From NCBI GenBank assembly GCA_002127285.1, contig NFUW01000002.1, forward strand, positions 892,744 to 956,743: a DNA stretch of 64,000 bases. Reading direction: 5' to 3'. Both the position numbers and the translations under genes were made by a program. Shown piece after piece: positions 49,235-58,712 of the stretch. The stretch's first letter is position 1. Each line of letters starts with the position of its first letter. The notes beneath the pieces are model-generated. The model searched no databases, was not told the DNA's origin, and was given only the letters and a program-made list of their open reading frames with translations. Origin of the DNA: Chitinophagaceae bacterium IBVUCB1 (GTDB lineage Bacteria; Bacteroidota; Bacteroidia; Chitinophagales; Chitinophagaceae).

Positions 49235-49328
49235 ATCGGTATGCGAAATGCGTAACATGGGTACTAAGATACACAATGTTGGCATTCATAACACAGCTAC
49301 AAAACGTAAAAATATGGTGTTTCAACTC

Positions 49329-50201
49329 TTAGTTTATAAGTATGGAACGCATAGATATGGAGCCAACATCCATCTTATCGTTAAAATAACGGATACCATC
49401 GCGTTTGCTTTGCAAGCCCAGAGTGTACATCAACGGCAGGTAATGCTCGTTGGTAGGGACAGCCATAGTGGCTATACTTCCCAGTTTATCATAACGGATA
49501 ATGCTTTGATGGTCGCCCTTATCAATAAAGCCTTTTATCTTATCGTCAAACTCATAAGCCCAATCATAGCGGGTTTTGTTTTCAAAATCTACCATACCCA
49601 GATTGTGTACGATATTGCCGCTACCCATTATCATTACCCCCTTGCTACGCAGTGCCTGTAGTTCCTTTGCCAGTTCGTAATGATATTGTGGCGGCTTGGT
49701 ATAATCTATGCTCATTTGCAGTACAGGTATATCTGCCTGCGGATACATGGGTAGCAGTACAGACCATGTACCATGGTCGAGCCCCCATTGATGATCGTCC
49801 TTTACATCAGTCGTCTTTACAAGCATACCCACTTGTTTCGCCACTTCTGGTGCACCGGGTGCAGGGTATTGCTGTTCAAACAACTGACGAGGGAAGCCAC
49901 CGAAATCGTGTATCGTTTTAGGCTTTTCCATAGCGGTTACATACGTACCATTCGTTAGCCAATGTGCAGAGATTGACAAGATTGCCTTAGGCTTTGGAAG
50001 TTCTTTTCCCAGCTTTTGCCAGTTGTGGGTAAACTCGTTTTGGAGGATTGCATTCATAGGGTTGCCATGACCTACAAACATGGCAGGCATTACATCGGTA
50101 CGTGGCTGTTCATCTGCCCAGCTTTTCAGTGCGCTTAGTTTCATTGCTATTGGTGCAAGTATGGTTGCAGTGCCCAGTTTTATAAATCTACTCCGCTTCA
50201 T
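49329..50201 (-). CDS. ygiD: LigB-family extradiol dioxygenase (YgiD/DODA type), probably exported
   Basis: 290 residues. Class III ring-cleaving dioxygenase: metal-ligand His45 in MFVGHGNPMNA and His80 in LSISAHWLTNG, plus LDHGTWSVLLPMYP and MGSGNIVHNLG, the conserved DODA positions. E. coli YgiD acts on catechols such as L-DOPA in vitro. Unlike cytosolic YgiD it has an N-terminal extension MKRSRFIKLGTATILAPIAM, a hydrophobic leader resembling a Sec (possibly Tat-like) signal, so it may work outside the cytoplasm. Monocistronic. Confidence 0.85.
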   Translation of the reverse strand: MKRSRFIKLGTATILAPIAMKLSALKSWADEQPRTDVMPAMFVGHGNPMNAILQNEFTHNWQKLGKELPKPKAILSISAHWLTNGTYVTAMEKPKTIHDFGGFPRQLFEQQYPAPGAPEVAKQVGMLVKTTDVKDDHQWGLDHGTWSVLLPMYPQADIPVLQMSIDYTKPPQYHYELAKELQALRSKGVMIMGSGNIVHNLGMVDFENKTRYDWAYEFDDKIKGFIDKGDHQSIIRYDKLGSIATMAVPTNEHYLPLMYTLGLQSKRDGIRYFNDKMDVGSISMRSILIN

Positions 50202-50330
50202 TTTGTCTTTACAAAGTTACCTTTAGAACCTTATAACGACTATAAGCTTTAATTATTCAGATATATGTACGTACATATATTGCTATGACAAATGAAAATA
50301 TTATATTGTGACAAGCATAACAATACGCCT

Positions 50331-50660
50331 ATGAGCAATGCAGCGAGTATAGAACAACGTGCAAAAAAGTGGCTGGATAATGGCATGACGGATGCGCAGA
50401 TAGAAAACGAACTGCTGGCAAGTGGTACAGATGCAAGACATATAGGCTATATGTTGATAGAAATAAAAAAACTGCGCAATGCCCGCAAAACAGCTAACGG
50501 GCTCATCTTTATCCTCGTAGGCGCAGTAACATGCCTGTTGAGTTGTGTGCTTACCATGACATCTTCTTATTCTAATTCCAACTTTTCACTGGTATTATAT
50601 GGTTTCACTACCATTGGCATCATTATTGTGTTCGTAGGGTTGATGAAAATTTTTAACTGA
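50331..50660 (+). CDS. Small two-helix membrane protein
   Basis: 109 residues from ATG 50331 (MSNAASIEQRAKKW); a start 39 bases upstream is open but its first residues look like spacer. An N-terminal helical domain (AKKWLDNGMTDAQIENELLASGTDARHI, resembling short UBA-like or SHOCT-like helices) precedes two hydrophobic segments (GLIFILVGAVTCLLSC, LVLYGFTTIGIIIVFVGL). Function unknown. Confidence 0.6.
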   Translation: MSNAASIEQRAKKWLDNGMTDAQIENELLASGTDARHIGYMLIEIKKLRNARKTANGLIFILVGAVTCLLSCVLTMTSSYSNSNFSLVLYGFTTIGIIIVFVGLMKIFN

Positions 50661-50666
50661 ATAAAA

Positions 50667-50686
50667 AAAGCGGCTATCGCCGCTTT
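50667..50686 (-). terminator. Terminator of the 50711-51262 gene
   Basis: 8-bp perfect stem AAAGCGGC/GCCGCTTT, loop TATC; a T-run follows on the minus strand. Also lies just behind the plus-strand gene ending at 50660. Confidence 0.82.
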
Positions 50687-50710
50687 CAATCTTATTATAC
50701 ACAAGATATA

Positions 50711-51262
50711 TTACATACCCGATGTTGCAGTTGTATTACAGCTCTCGCTGTAAGTGCTGCGTCTGCCCGTTGTACCATCTTCGTTGATGCCGCTAACCGT
50801 TACCGAAGAATCATATACAACTTTGATAAAAGGATAGTCAGATCTTACTTTATCCAATGTTGACTTACATAATCTTACACAGTTAACGACACCGTTATGA
50901 GATTGCATAAAATTATTAATCTCGGTACTTCCATCGCCCGCATCGGTAAAAGAACCATGCCCTGCTAAGCTGGACGGCGGGAACTCGCAAGACGGAGGGC
51001 AAACCCCTGAGCCTACTTGCTTATAAACCTGTCCGCCCATTGTTCTGAAAGAACCGTCTGACGGTACTACTATATAATTAATTGTACCGTCTGCGCCTTG
51101 AGCCATATAAATTTTTACTGACCCTGCACCATTATTCAGCATATAGTTGATTACAGAGGCATCAACCAAAAAACCATTGATTGGTGCGCCGGCTTGCGCC
51201 CGATGACCAAAGAAGAACAGCATAATAAATATGCTCAAAACTTTAAGATGTAAACACTTCAT
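50711..51262 (-). CDS. Secreted Cys-containing protein of unknown function
   Basis: 183 residues. Signal peptide MKCLHLKVLSIFIMLFFFGHRAQA. Mature part: SVKIYMAQGADGTINYIVVPSDGS, a CPPSCEFPPSSL segment, NCVRLCKSTL and a final ESCNTTATSGM, giving five cysteines in the mature part with possible disulfides. Gly/Ser-rich, no recognised domain. Divergent from the TPR gene at 51372. Confidence 0.72.
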   Translation of the reverse strand: MKCLHLKVLSIFIMLFFFGHRAQAGAPINGFLVDASVINYMLNNGAGSVKIYMAQGADGTINYIVVPSDGSFRTMGGQVYKQVGSGVCPPSCEFPPSSLAGHGSFTDAGDGSTEINNFMQSHNGVVNCVRLCKSTLDKVRSDYPFIKVVYDSSVTVSGINEDGTTGRRSTYSESCNTTATSGM

Positions 51263-51371
51263 AGAGGATAATTTTGAATGAACAATTCGATAAATATAAA
51301 TAATAGTTCAATAACCCAATAATATATTATCAATATATTTCAATATCTTGTTTGCGTTTATTTATCCTTAT

Positions 51372-53165
51372 ATGTCTCGCAGTAAGTTTTTCCTGTTTAT
51401 CAGGATGGTGGTTGTATTGCTACCCTTTTGTGCTTCTGCACACCATACAGATATACCCGCACTATGGGCATCTTATGCCAAAACCGAAAATATCACCAAA
51501 AAACTGAATTACCTGTACCAAATAGCAGATATAGCCTGCAAAACTGACGATAAGAAAACTCAGGACAGTGCACTGGATGCTGCTATAGAAATTGCAACCA
51601 TCACGGGTAACGATACCTTGTCTCTACATGCCTTTCGCCAATATTTTTCCCTTACCGAATGTACCCATCAAAACGCTGGCAAAAGCAGGGAATATGCCAA
51701 CAATATGCTGGCGCTGGCAAAGGTTCATAACGACAATGAATGGTATTATCATGCCTATTCAGCACAGTCTGCAGTAAGCATGGCCGAAAACAACAACAAA
51801 CTGGCAATAGACAACATCAGCAAGGCATACTACTACATAGGGCTTACCAACAATGATACTTTCAAAACAGAGTGTTTTTTGCAATGGGGTAAATGTCTGG
51901 AATTAACCAATAATAAACTGGATGCATTTCGCAACTACCTGAATGCACTGACGATAGCACAAAAACAACAAAACCATCAAGAGATTAGTAATTGCTATGA
52001 CCACCTGTCCTACTTCTACCTGCTGATTGGCAACTACCCGCAAGCAAGAGATTATAAAATAAAACAAATAGCCCTGCTACCTAAGCTGGGTATTACAGAC
52101 TCACTATCCATCAACAGATTGTACCGCGACCTGGCAGAGAAATATTACTACAACAAAGAGCCCCATAATGCCGAGAAAATAACATACAGATTGATAAACT
52201 ATGCTAAAGCGCACAACGATACCGTACTGCTGAAACAAGTAATAGACAACCACAGCACCTACCTGATTCAAAATGGTATGTTTAACGAACTGGCAGATTT
52301 CTATACAAAAAAATTTCCTGAAGAATTGGCTGTAATGCACAATAAAGACAGCATATCCTACTACAGAGTGATGGCATATGTGTACGAAAACAAGAAGATG
52401 AAAGATTCATCACTACTAATGTATGCCAAAGCAGATGCGATGGTATTAGCGAAAGTAGCAAACGTAAAATTTTACCTATCGAATTTTGAGAAACGTTATG
52501 CTCAATTTTTATTGCGCAATGGGCAAAGGCAACTGGCTACCCAAAAGATGGAACTTGCGTACAATGCCGCCAAAGATGTAGGCTACCTACCCTACCTGAT
52601 AGAAACCAGCCAATACCTCGACTCGCTATACTATGCTGCAGGAAATACAGCCAAAGCATATACCTATACCAAGCTGAACAAAAAATATACAGATGAGCAA
52701 CAAGCAGTAACCAAACAAGATGCCCTGCTGCAAATGGAGATTGATAACGAAACCAAACAAAGGCAGATAATAGCCGAGCATGAACAAAAGCAAACCGAAC
52801 GCCGCCACAACCTGCAATACATGGGTATCATTATTGGCATTGTTTTTTGTTTTATAGTACTCACGATGTTAGGTTCATTTACCGTTCCAAAAATCATTAT
52901 TAAATCGCTGGGCTTCTTTTCATTTATCTTCTTCTTCGAGTTTATCATTCTGCTTGCAGACCATAAGATAATGGAGATAACCCACCACGAACCCTGGAAA
53001 ATGCTGGGTATAAAAGTACTCATCATCAGCTTTTTACTACCCTTCCATCACTGGCTGGAACATAAAGTAATACACTATCTGATAGAGCATAAACTGATAG
53101 ATACACAACGCTTCTCGCTGCGCAAGCTGTTTGTAAAAAAAGCATCAACTCCGCCAACACAATAA
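51372..53165 (+). CDS. TPR-repeat protein with C-terminal membrane domain
   Basis: 597 residues from MSRSKFFLFIRMVVVLLPFCASA (signal peptide); an upstream in-frame start is possible. About residues 30-430 are helical repeats with a TPR/SEL-like 'A-x-x-x-A...Y' spacing (e.g. NNKLAIDNISKAYYYIG, LDAFRNYLNALTIAQKQQ). A coiled-coil (~435-470, QMEIDNETKQRQIIAEHEQKQ) leads to four hydrophobic segments and a basic tail. Bacteroidota TPR-kinases have this layout but a kinase domain at the end; here it is absent. Perhaps a sensor-like membrane protein whose signalling partner is separate. Confidence 0.75.
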   Translation: MSRSKFFLFIRMVVVLLPFCASAHHTDIPALWASYAKTENITKKLNYLYQIADIACKTDDKKTQDSALDAAIEIATITGNDTLSLHAFRQYFSLTECTHQNAGKSREYANNMLALAKVHNDNEWYYHAYSAQSAVSMAENNNKLAIDNISKAYYYIGLTNNDTFKTECFLQWGKCLELTNNKLDAFRNYLNALTIAQKQQNHQEISNCYDHLSYFYLLIGNYPQARDYKIKQIALLPKLGITDSLSINRLYRDLAEKYYYNKEPHNAEKITYRLINYAKAHNDTVLLKQVIDNHSTYLIQNGMFNELADFYTKKFPEELAVMHNKDSISYYRVMAYVYENKKMKDSSLLMYAKADAMVLAKVANVKFYLSNFEKRYAQFLLRNGQRQLATQKMELAYNAAKDVGYLPYLIETSQYLDSLYYAAGNTAKAYTYTKLNKKYTDEQQAVTKQDALLQMEIDNETKQRQIIAEHEQKQTERRHNLQYMGIIIGIVFCFIVLTMLGSFTVPKIIIKSLGFFSFIFFFEFIILLADHKIMEITHHEPWKMLGIKVLIISFLLPFHHWLEHKVIHYLIEHKLIDTQRFSLRKLFVKKASTPPTQ

Positions 53166-53217
53166 GAAAAGTCATAGTGCTTACTCAAACCTTATTACAA
53201 TCTACTAGGGTATTTGC

Positions 53218-53607
53218 TCAGTCCATATTATACACCCGACTGTCTTTCTTAAAATACAGGGCGTAGTACACTGCCAGCACTACCAGCCCGCTACCAAACA
53301 AGGTAGCGGCATAGATGCGCAGGTCTATATCGTTAAACTCACCTACCATCCATGTACTGTTTGCCAATATCCAAAAGCATACAGCCAGATTGTGATACAG
53401 CTCTGCCCTTACTTTTCTCGATTTGAATAGCAGGTAAAACGCCACCGATACTGTAGGGAATATCATGATGATGCCCCCTGCTTTCCACTCCATAGCCCAG
53501 CAAAAGTCTTTTATCAGCCATAGTAATATATGCGCGTTCTCTATCCACCTGAACGTGGGCGATACGTGTATGCTGCGTTGGTGGTGCTTGTGGTGTGTGT
53601 GTGGCAT
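53218..53607 (-). CDS. Four-helix membrane protein of unknown function
   Basis: 129 residues. His-rich start (MPHTHHKHHQRSIHV) then hydrophobic segments at ~25-45, 48-65, 72-90 and 95-115, with Asp-rich loops (GEFNDIDLR). No domain recognised. It is convergent with the TPR gene and divergent from gapA. Confidence 0.7.
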   Translation of the reverse strand: MPHTHHKHHQRSIHVSPTFRWIENAHILLWLIKDFCWAMEWKAGGIIMIFPTVSVAFYLLFKSRKVRAELYHNLAVCFWILANSTWMVGEFNDIDLRIYAATLFGSGLVVLAVYYALYFKKDSRVYNMD

Positions 53608-53711
53608 AGTGCAAGTTTATTATGTATATACGTATTTATGAAGCAGTTAATACACATTTTATTATTATCCATGTTTATATATTTTCATTTCACATTATCC
53701 TGTATAGCACG

Positions 53712-53719
53712 TACCTTTG
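53712..53719 (+). promoter_or_regulatory. -7 box upstream of gapA
   Basis: TACCTTTG, exact TAnnTTTG match, 42 bases before the gapA ATG; -33 position holds TTTC. The same -7 box form is used by the SRP RNA promoter. Confidence 0.65.
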
Positions 53720-53761
53720 CACCCGAATTTTAATTAATCTGTTTTAAAACACTCCGTAAAA

Positions 53762-54775
53762 ATGAGTAAAGTAAAAGTTGCCATTAATGGTTTTGGCCGT
53801 ATAGGCCGTTTGGCTTTCCGCCAGATTTACAACATGGACGGTATAGACGTAGTAGCTATCAACGACCTGACACAGCCCAACGTACTGGCTCACCTGCTGA
53901 AGTACGATACAGCACAAGGCCGCTTCGATGTTGAAGTAAAACATACAGACGATGCTATCGTTGTAAATGGCAACACCATCAAGATATATGCGCAGAAAGA
54001 CCCTGCACAGATACCTTGGGGACAGCACGATATAGATGTGGTGCTGGAGTGTACAGGCTTCTTTACAGATGCAGACAAAGCAAAGGCACACATAACAGCA
54101 GGTGCCAAGCGTGTAGTTATATCTGCACCAGCCACAGGCGATTTGAAGACAGTAGTATATAACGTAAACCACAGCATACTCGATGGCAGCGAAACGGTTA
54201 TCAGCTGCGCATCTTGCACTACCAACTGCCTTGCCCCTATGGCAAAAGTGATGAACGACCAATATGGCATCATCACAGGCATTATGACAACCATACACGC
54301 ATATACCAACGACCAGAACACGCTGGATGCACCACACCCCAAGGGCGACCTGCGCCGTGCACGTGCAGCAGCATCTAACATCGTACCCAACTCTACAGGT
54401 GCGGCAAAAGCCATTGGCCTTGTATTGCCCGAACTGAAAGGCAAGCTGGACGGTAGCGCACAGCGTGTACCAACCATTACAGGTTCGCTTACAGAACTGG
54501 TATGCGTATTGGGTAAAAAAGTATCTGCAGAAGAAATCAATGCTGCGATGAAAGCTGCATCAAACGAAAGCTTTGGCTATACGGAAGATGAAATCGTATC
54601 GAGCGATATCATCGGCACATCATACGGTTCGCTGTTCGATGCTACACAAACTAAGGTAATGACAGTAGGCGAGCAGCAACTGGTAAAAACCGTTAGCTGG
54701 TACGATAACGAAATGAGCTATGTATCTCAACTGGTGCGTACCGTTAAGTACTTTGCAGGTTTGATAAGCAAATAA
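53762..54775 (+). CDS. gapA: Glyceraldehyde-3-phosphate dehydrogenase, type I
   Basis: 337 residues. Oxidises glyceraldehyde-3-P to 1,3-bisphosphoglycerate with NAD. Rossmann NGFGRIGR at 10-17, INDL with Asp35 indicating NAD preference, catalytic Cys152 in SCASCTTNC and catalytic His in the [12 protein letters not shown] segment. Long antisense open frames over this gene reflect its codon bias. Upstream of the DUF433 gene and pgk on the same strand, but a terminator hairpin separates them. Confidence 0.96.
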   Translation: MSKVKVAINGFGRIGRLAFRQIYNMDGIDVVAINDLTQPNVLAHLLKYDTAQGRFDVEVKHTDDAIVVNGNTIKIYAQKDPAQIPWGQHDIDVVLECTGFFTDADKAKAHITAGAKRVVISAPATGDLKTVVYNVNHSILDGSETVISCASCTTNCLAPMAKVMNDQYGIITGIMTTIHAYTNDQNTLDAPHPKGDLRRARAAASNIVPNSTGAAKAIGLVLPELKGKLDGSAQRVPTITGSLTELVCVLGKKVSAEEINAAMKAASNESFGYTEDEIVSSDIIGTSYGSLFDATQTKVMTVGEQQLVKTVSWYDNEMSYVSQLVRTVKYFAGLISK

Positions 54776-54793
54776 TCTGTTTTCCTGATATAG

Positions 54794-54820
54794 AAAGCCC
54801 TGTAATGCAGGGCTTTTTTT
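54794..54820 (+). terminator. Terminator after gapA
   Basis: 9-bp perfect stem AAAGCCCTG/CAGGGCTTT, 5-base loop, followed by four more T residues, so the DUF433-pgk unit probably has its own promoter. Confidence 0.88.
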
Positions 54821-54827
54821 ATATTTG
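54820..54827 (+). promoter_or_regulatory. -7 box for the DUF433-pgk unit
   Basis: TATATTTG, exact TAnnTTTG match, begins at the last T of the gapA terminator and ends 17 bases before the DUF433 ATG. The terminator arm occupies the -33 region. Confidence 0.55.
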
Positions 54828-54844
54828 CTTATAACTATTCTTGT

Positions 54845-55063
54845 ATGGCACAGGTTACTTTTTTTGACAGGATTACAATGAACACTGGTGTGATGGAAGG
54901 TAAAGCCACAATAAGAGATACTAATTTTTTAGCTGCTACCATTTTATTACTAATGGCAGAAGGAAACAGCAAACAAGAAATATTACAACAGCATCCTTTT
55001 TTAGTTGAAGAAGATATTACAGCTACATTAAAATTTGCAGTCAAACTATTAAAAAACAAATGA
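54845..55063 (+). CDS. DUF433 protein (VapB-type antitoxin-like)
   Basis: 72 residues. DUF433 core: [60 protein letters not shown]; the usual G-K-P-x-I-x-G-T-R appears as GKATIRDTN, partly degenerate. DUF433 proteins are mostly antitoxins for DUF5615 toxins, but no toxin gene is adjacent. Start overlaps no gene; the stop overlaps pgk by 4 bases (ATGA), so it is the leader cistron of pgk. Confidence 0.75.
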   Translation: MAQVTFFDRITMNTGVMEGKATIRDTNFLAATILLLMAEGNSKQEILQQHPFLVEEDITATLKFAVKLLKNK

Positions 55064-56271
55064 GCACATTCGGCAATCATAACTTCAACGGGCAGAAAGC
55101 CCTGATACGGGTAGATTTCAACGTACCCATCAAAGACGGAAACATAACAGACGATACACGCATACGCGCAGCCCTGCCTACCATCAAAAAAGTATTGGCA
55201 GATGGTGGCAGTGTAGTGTTGATGAGTCACTTTGGTCGTCCGCACAAAGACATTGAAAAGAAACCACACCTTACGCTGGCAGATTTTTCTTTGCTGCCCG
55301 TTGCTAAACACTTAGCTACTCTGTTGGGTACAGACGTACAGTTTGCAAATGATTGTATGGGCGATGAAGCAGCTGCCAAAGCAGCCGCACTGCAAGCAGG
55401 GCAAGTATTGCTACTGGAAAACCTGCGCTACTACAAACAGGAAGAAAAAGGCGATGCCACATTTGCAGAAAGCCTCTCGAAATACGGAGATGTGTATGTG
55501 AACGATGCCTTTGGTACGGCACACCGTGCACACGCATCTACGGCGGTAATAGCCAGCTACTTTGTTACAGGCAAAAAAATGTTCGGGCTGCTGATGGAAG
55601 GTGAGGTAGCTGCTGCCGAAAAAGTAATGAACGAAGCGCAGAAACCTTTTACAGCCATCATTGGCGGTGCTAAAGTGTCTGACAAAATACTGATAATAGA
55701 AAACCTGCTGGAGAAAGCTACAGACATCATCATAGGTGGTGGTATGGCATATACCTTCTTCAAAGCGATGGGCGGACAGATAGGCAATTCGCTCTGCGAA
55801 GACGACAGACTGGATACTGCAAGAGAACTACTGCAAAAAGCAGAAGCAAAGGGTGTGCAGATACACCTGCCATCAGACAGTATATTGGCAGATAAATTTG
55901 CTGCCGATGCCAATACAGCCTCTGCCGTTAATACAGAGATACCCGATGGCTGGATGGGCTTGGATATAGGGCATATAGCCTGCGATACATTCAGCAAAGT
56001 AGTACGCGATAGCAAAACCATACTTTGGAACGGCCCGATGGGTGTGTTTGAAATGGAGAAGTTTCAGCATGGTACTAAGACCATAGCCGATGCGGTAAAA
56101 GCTGCAACTGCCAATGGTGCATTCAGCTTAGTAGGTGGTGGCGATAGCGTAGCTGCTGTCAACAAATTTGGCTATACCAACGATGTGAGCTATGTATCTA
56201 CCGGTGGTGGTGCTATGCTCGAATTTTTTGAAGGTAAACAATTGCCGGGTATTGCAGCGATAAAGAATTGA
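55060..56271 (+). CDS. pgk: Phosphoglycerate kinase
   Basis: 403 residues. Transfers phosphate from 1,3-bisphosphoglycerate to ADP. N-terminal RVDFNVPI and the substrate basic patch [32 protein letters not shown]; the hinge and nucleotide domain show [34 protein letters not shown] and the C-terminal [13 protein letters not shown] with [13 protein letters not shown]. Normal length. Translationally coupled to the DUF433 gene through the ATGA overlap. Confidence 0.96.
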   Translation: MSTFGNHNFNGQKALIRVDFNVPIKDGNITDDTRIRAALPTIKKVLADGGSVVLMSHFGRPHKDIEKKPHLTLADFSLLPVAKHLATLLGTDVQFANDCMGDEAAAKAAALQAGQVLLLENLRYYKQEEKGDATFAESLSKYGDVYVNDAFGTAHRAHASTAVIASYFVTGKKMFGLLMEGEVAAAEKVMNEAQKPFTAIIGGAKVSDKILIIENLLEKATDIIIGGGMAYTFFKAMGGQIGNSLCEDDRLDTARELLQKAEAKGVQIHLPSDSILADKFAADANTASAVNTEIPDGWMGLDIGHIACDTFSKVVRDSKTILWNGPMGVFEMEKFQHGTKTIADAVKAATANGAFSLVGGGDSVAAVNKFGYTNDVSYVSTGGGAMLEFFEGKQLPGIAAIKN

Positions 56272-56313
56272 TTAGCTTAGTAGAGAGTATTTAGTAGAAA
56301 GTATAAAGTAATG

Positions 56314-56337
56314 AAGCCCGCCGTTTGGTGGGCTTTT
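56314..56337 (+). terminator. Terminator after pgk
   Basis: 9-bp stem AAGCCCGCC/GGTGGGCTT (one G-T), loop GTTT, then TTT. The 40 bases before it contain word-like repeats (TTAGTAGAAAGTATAAAG). Confidence 0.82.
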
Positions 56338-56458
56338 TAGATATATGATAGGCTGCTTATAAATAGTTCAGGGTGTCTGGCAAAACATCTTAAATAGCAA
56401 TGCTTATAGTTAATATATTATAATACTTACCTTTATTGTGAATACTAATAGAATTAAC

Positions 56459-58711
56459 ATGACAAAAATTTCATGTCTCGTAATTGCAATCTCCCTAACC
56501 GCAATACAAAGTTTGTATTCGCAAACTGATGTATTACAACCAAAGCTATCTCCATCTACCCAGTTGTTTCTAAAAGATATACAGCAAACATCCGGTATTC
56601 CGTCATCTTATGTTTATAGAAAAGATAGTAAGGGTAATGCTTGTGTTGCTGGGATGATAAAAATAACCCCGGGTATTGATATAGAAGCAATAGCAGATGC
56701 AGGCGTTCAAATAGGTACTAAAGCGGGACAAATATGGACGGTGTCTATACCAGTTGAGCAAATGGAAGCATTCACAAAAATAAAAGGCATTGTGTATATA
56801 GAGCTTGACTTGCCAATAGCCCCAGATATGGACGCTGCCAGAACTGTAACACGTACAGACTCTGTACATGGAGGATATGCACCGCTTACTAACCCGTTTA
56901 CAGGTAAAAATGTAGTAGTAGGCATTATTGATGCAGGTTTTGATTACAATCATCCAAACATGAAAGACACTAGCGGTAATAACTGGCGAATAAAGAAAAT
57001 TTGGGAACAGAAATCTACGGGTACTCCGCCAACAGGATTTAGTTATGGAAATGAAATAACCAGCACCACAACTATGCAAACTACTGGCACAGACTTAGTA
57101 CAATTTTCTCACGGTGCACACGTGGCCGGCATTGCTGCCGGTAGCGGATACGGCAGCAGTAATAATAACCTTTACAGAGGTATTGCATATGAAAGCGATA
57201 TGGTATTTGTAGGCATAACACCAGACTCAACACAATGGATGAATACCGGCATGTCTGACATTATTGATGGCATGAATTATATATATAGCTATGCAGCATC
57301 TGTAAGCAAACCTGCAGTTGCTAACCTTAGCTGGGGCTGTACTGTAGGCCCACACGATGGTAATTCGCTATTCAGCCAGGCTTGTGATGCACTTACTGGC
57401 AAAGGCAAAATCTTTGTTTGTTCTGCCGGCAACAATGGTACTAATTCCATACATCTTGCTAAAACATTTACTACATCAGATACCATCATACGTACTGAGC
57501 TCGTGTTAAATACAAGTCTCAAAAATACTTGGGTTGATATTTGGGGCGATACATTGAAAGGCTTTTGTACACAGGTAAGTTTGTATAATGGAAGTACAGA
57601 AACTGCAAGTACAGGTTTTATATGTCTTAACAACGCAACCAACTCTTTTGCACTTGTAGGCTCAGACAACGATACTTGTTTTGTAGATATTGTTACGGAA
57701 GCGTCATCTTTCAATAACAAACCACGTTCGTTTTTACGCTTCTACAACAAATCGAATAATAGAATTATGCTATCTGCAAAAGGCACAGACGGCACAATAG
57801 ATATGTGGACAGGATATGTACAAAAAACACGCGGATATTATGGTTCTTTCAGTTCAGGGCTGCCAAATACATTAGATGGTAATGCCATTATGAGCGTTGG
57901 TGATATGGCCAGCACTCGCTCTGCTATAGCTGTAGCATCTTTCGCATCTAAAATAAACTTTACAAATATTGCAGGCAATCCTATCAGTTATTCGTCTTAT
58001 GTGTCCTCAAACGGCAGGCTCGCTCCATACTCAAGCAGAGGCCCATCTGCCGACTTCAGAACTAAACCAGATATAGCTGCCCCCGGACTAATGATTGGTT
58101 CAAGCGTAAGTATATTTGACGATGCATATAAACCATCAGGTGGTAGTGCAGACCATGTGGTAGCATCATACCTCAACCCAAGCGATGGTAAAACCTATTA
58201 TTATGCTATGCTGACTGGCACATCTATGTCGTCTCCGGTAGTAGCGGGTGTCGTTTCTCTAATGCTACAGGCAAATCCTGGTTTATATCCATCGCAGGTA
58301 ATGGAAATATTAAAAACAACGGCCTTACACGATACTTATACAGGACCTGCAACAGCCAATGGCAATTATAACTGGGGACACGGAAAGGTAAATGCCTTTG
58401 CCGCTGTAGCTAAAGCCATACAATATCTGCACACTAATAATATTATCGCTGTTTCACCAGATATTCAAGTATATCCCAACCCAAGTAATGGTAGTTTCGT
58501 AATCCAATATGATTGCAGCAAGCAAAACGAGCAAATAGAAATAATCATTACAGATATTACTGGCAAGCTAATATCATCTCAACAAATGATAGCTAGTGCT
58601 GGTAGAAATGCAATACCATGCAACATGCAAGGCATATCAGGTGGTATGTATATGATAATGGTTAAGTCGCCATCACATGGCAGTAAGGTATTGAAACTGG
58701 TAATGGAGTAA
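56459..58711 (+). CDS. Subtilisin-like (S8) serine protease with T9SS sorting domain
   Basis: 750 residues. Start at ATG 56459 gives a clean signal peptide (MTKISCLVIAISLTAIQSLYSQ); a GTG 21 bases upstream is also possible. Catalytic triad motifs: Asp in VGIIDAGFDYNHPN, His in FSHGAHVAGIAAG, Ser in TGTSMSSPVVAGVVS, with oxyanion-loop SAGNNG. An N-terminal ~110-residue region precedes the catalytic domain, likely a propeptide. The last ~85 residues form a type A sorting domain (YPNPSNGSFVIQ ... GGMYMIMVKS ... KVLKLVME), so export is by the type IX system. One of two T9SS proteases in the window. Stop ends 1 base from convergent rsmG. Confidence 0.92.
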   Translation: MTKISCLVIAISLTAIQSLYSQTDVLQPKLSPSTQLFLKDIQQTSGIPSSYVYRKDSKGNACVAGMIKITPGIDIEAIADAGVQIGTKAGQIWTVSIPVEQMEAFTKIKGIVYIELDLPIAPDMDAARTVTRTDSVHGGYAPLTNPFTGKNVVVGIIDAGFDYNHPNMKDTSGNNWRIKKIWEQKSTGTPPTGFSYGNEITSTTTMQTTGTDLVQFSHGAHVAGIAAGSGYGSSNNNLYRGIAYESDMVFVGITPDSTQWMNTGMSDIIDGMNYIYSYAASVSKPAVANLSWGCTVGPHDGNSLFSQACDALTGKGKIFVCSAGNNGTNSIHLAKTFTTSDTIIRTELVLNTSLKNTWVDIWGDTLKGFCTQVSLYNGSTETASTGFICLNNATNSFALVGSDNDTCFVDIVTEASSFNNKPRSFLRFYNKSNNRIMLSAKGTDGTIDMWTGYVQKTRGYYGSFSSGLPNTLDGNAIMSVGDMASTRSAIAVASFASKINFTNIAGNPISYSSYVSSNGRLAPYSSRGPSADFRTKPDIAAPGLMIGSSVSIFDDAYKPSGGSADHVVASYLNPSDGKTYYYAMLTGTSMSSPVVAGVVSLMLQANPGLYPSQVMEILKTTALHDTYTGPATANGNYNWGHGKVNAFAAVAKAIQYLHTNNIIAVSPDIQVYPNPSNGSFVIQYDCSKQNEQIEIIITDITGKLISSQQMIASAGRNAIPCNMQGISGGMYMIMVKSPSHGSKVLKLVME

Positions 58712-58712
58712 G

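Noticed and set aside
53744-54540. Two long open frames antisense to gapA (197 and 216 codons)
   Set aside because: They lie on the opposite strand of a strongly conserved glycolytic gene; their translation is Cys/Val rich without motifs and follows from codon bias of gapA.
54845-55063. Toxin-antitoxin pair with DUF433 antitoxin
   Set aside because: No adjacent DUF5615/PIN-type toxin gene; neighbours are gapA and pgk.
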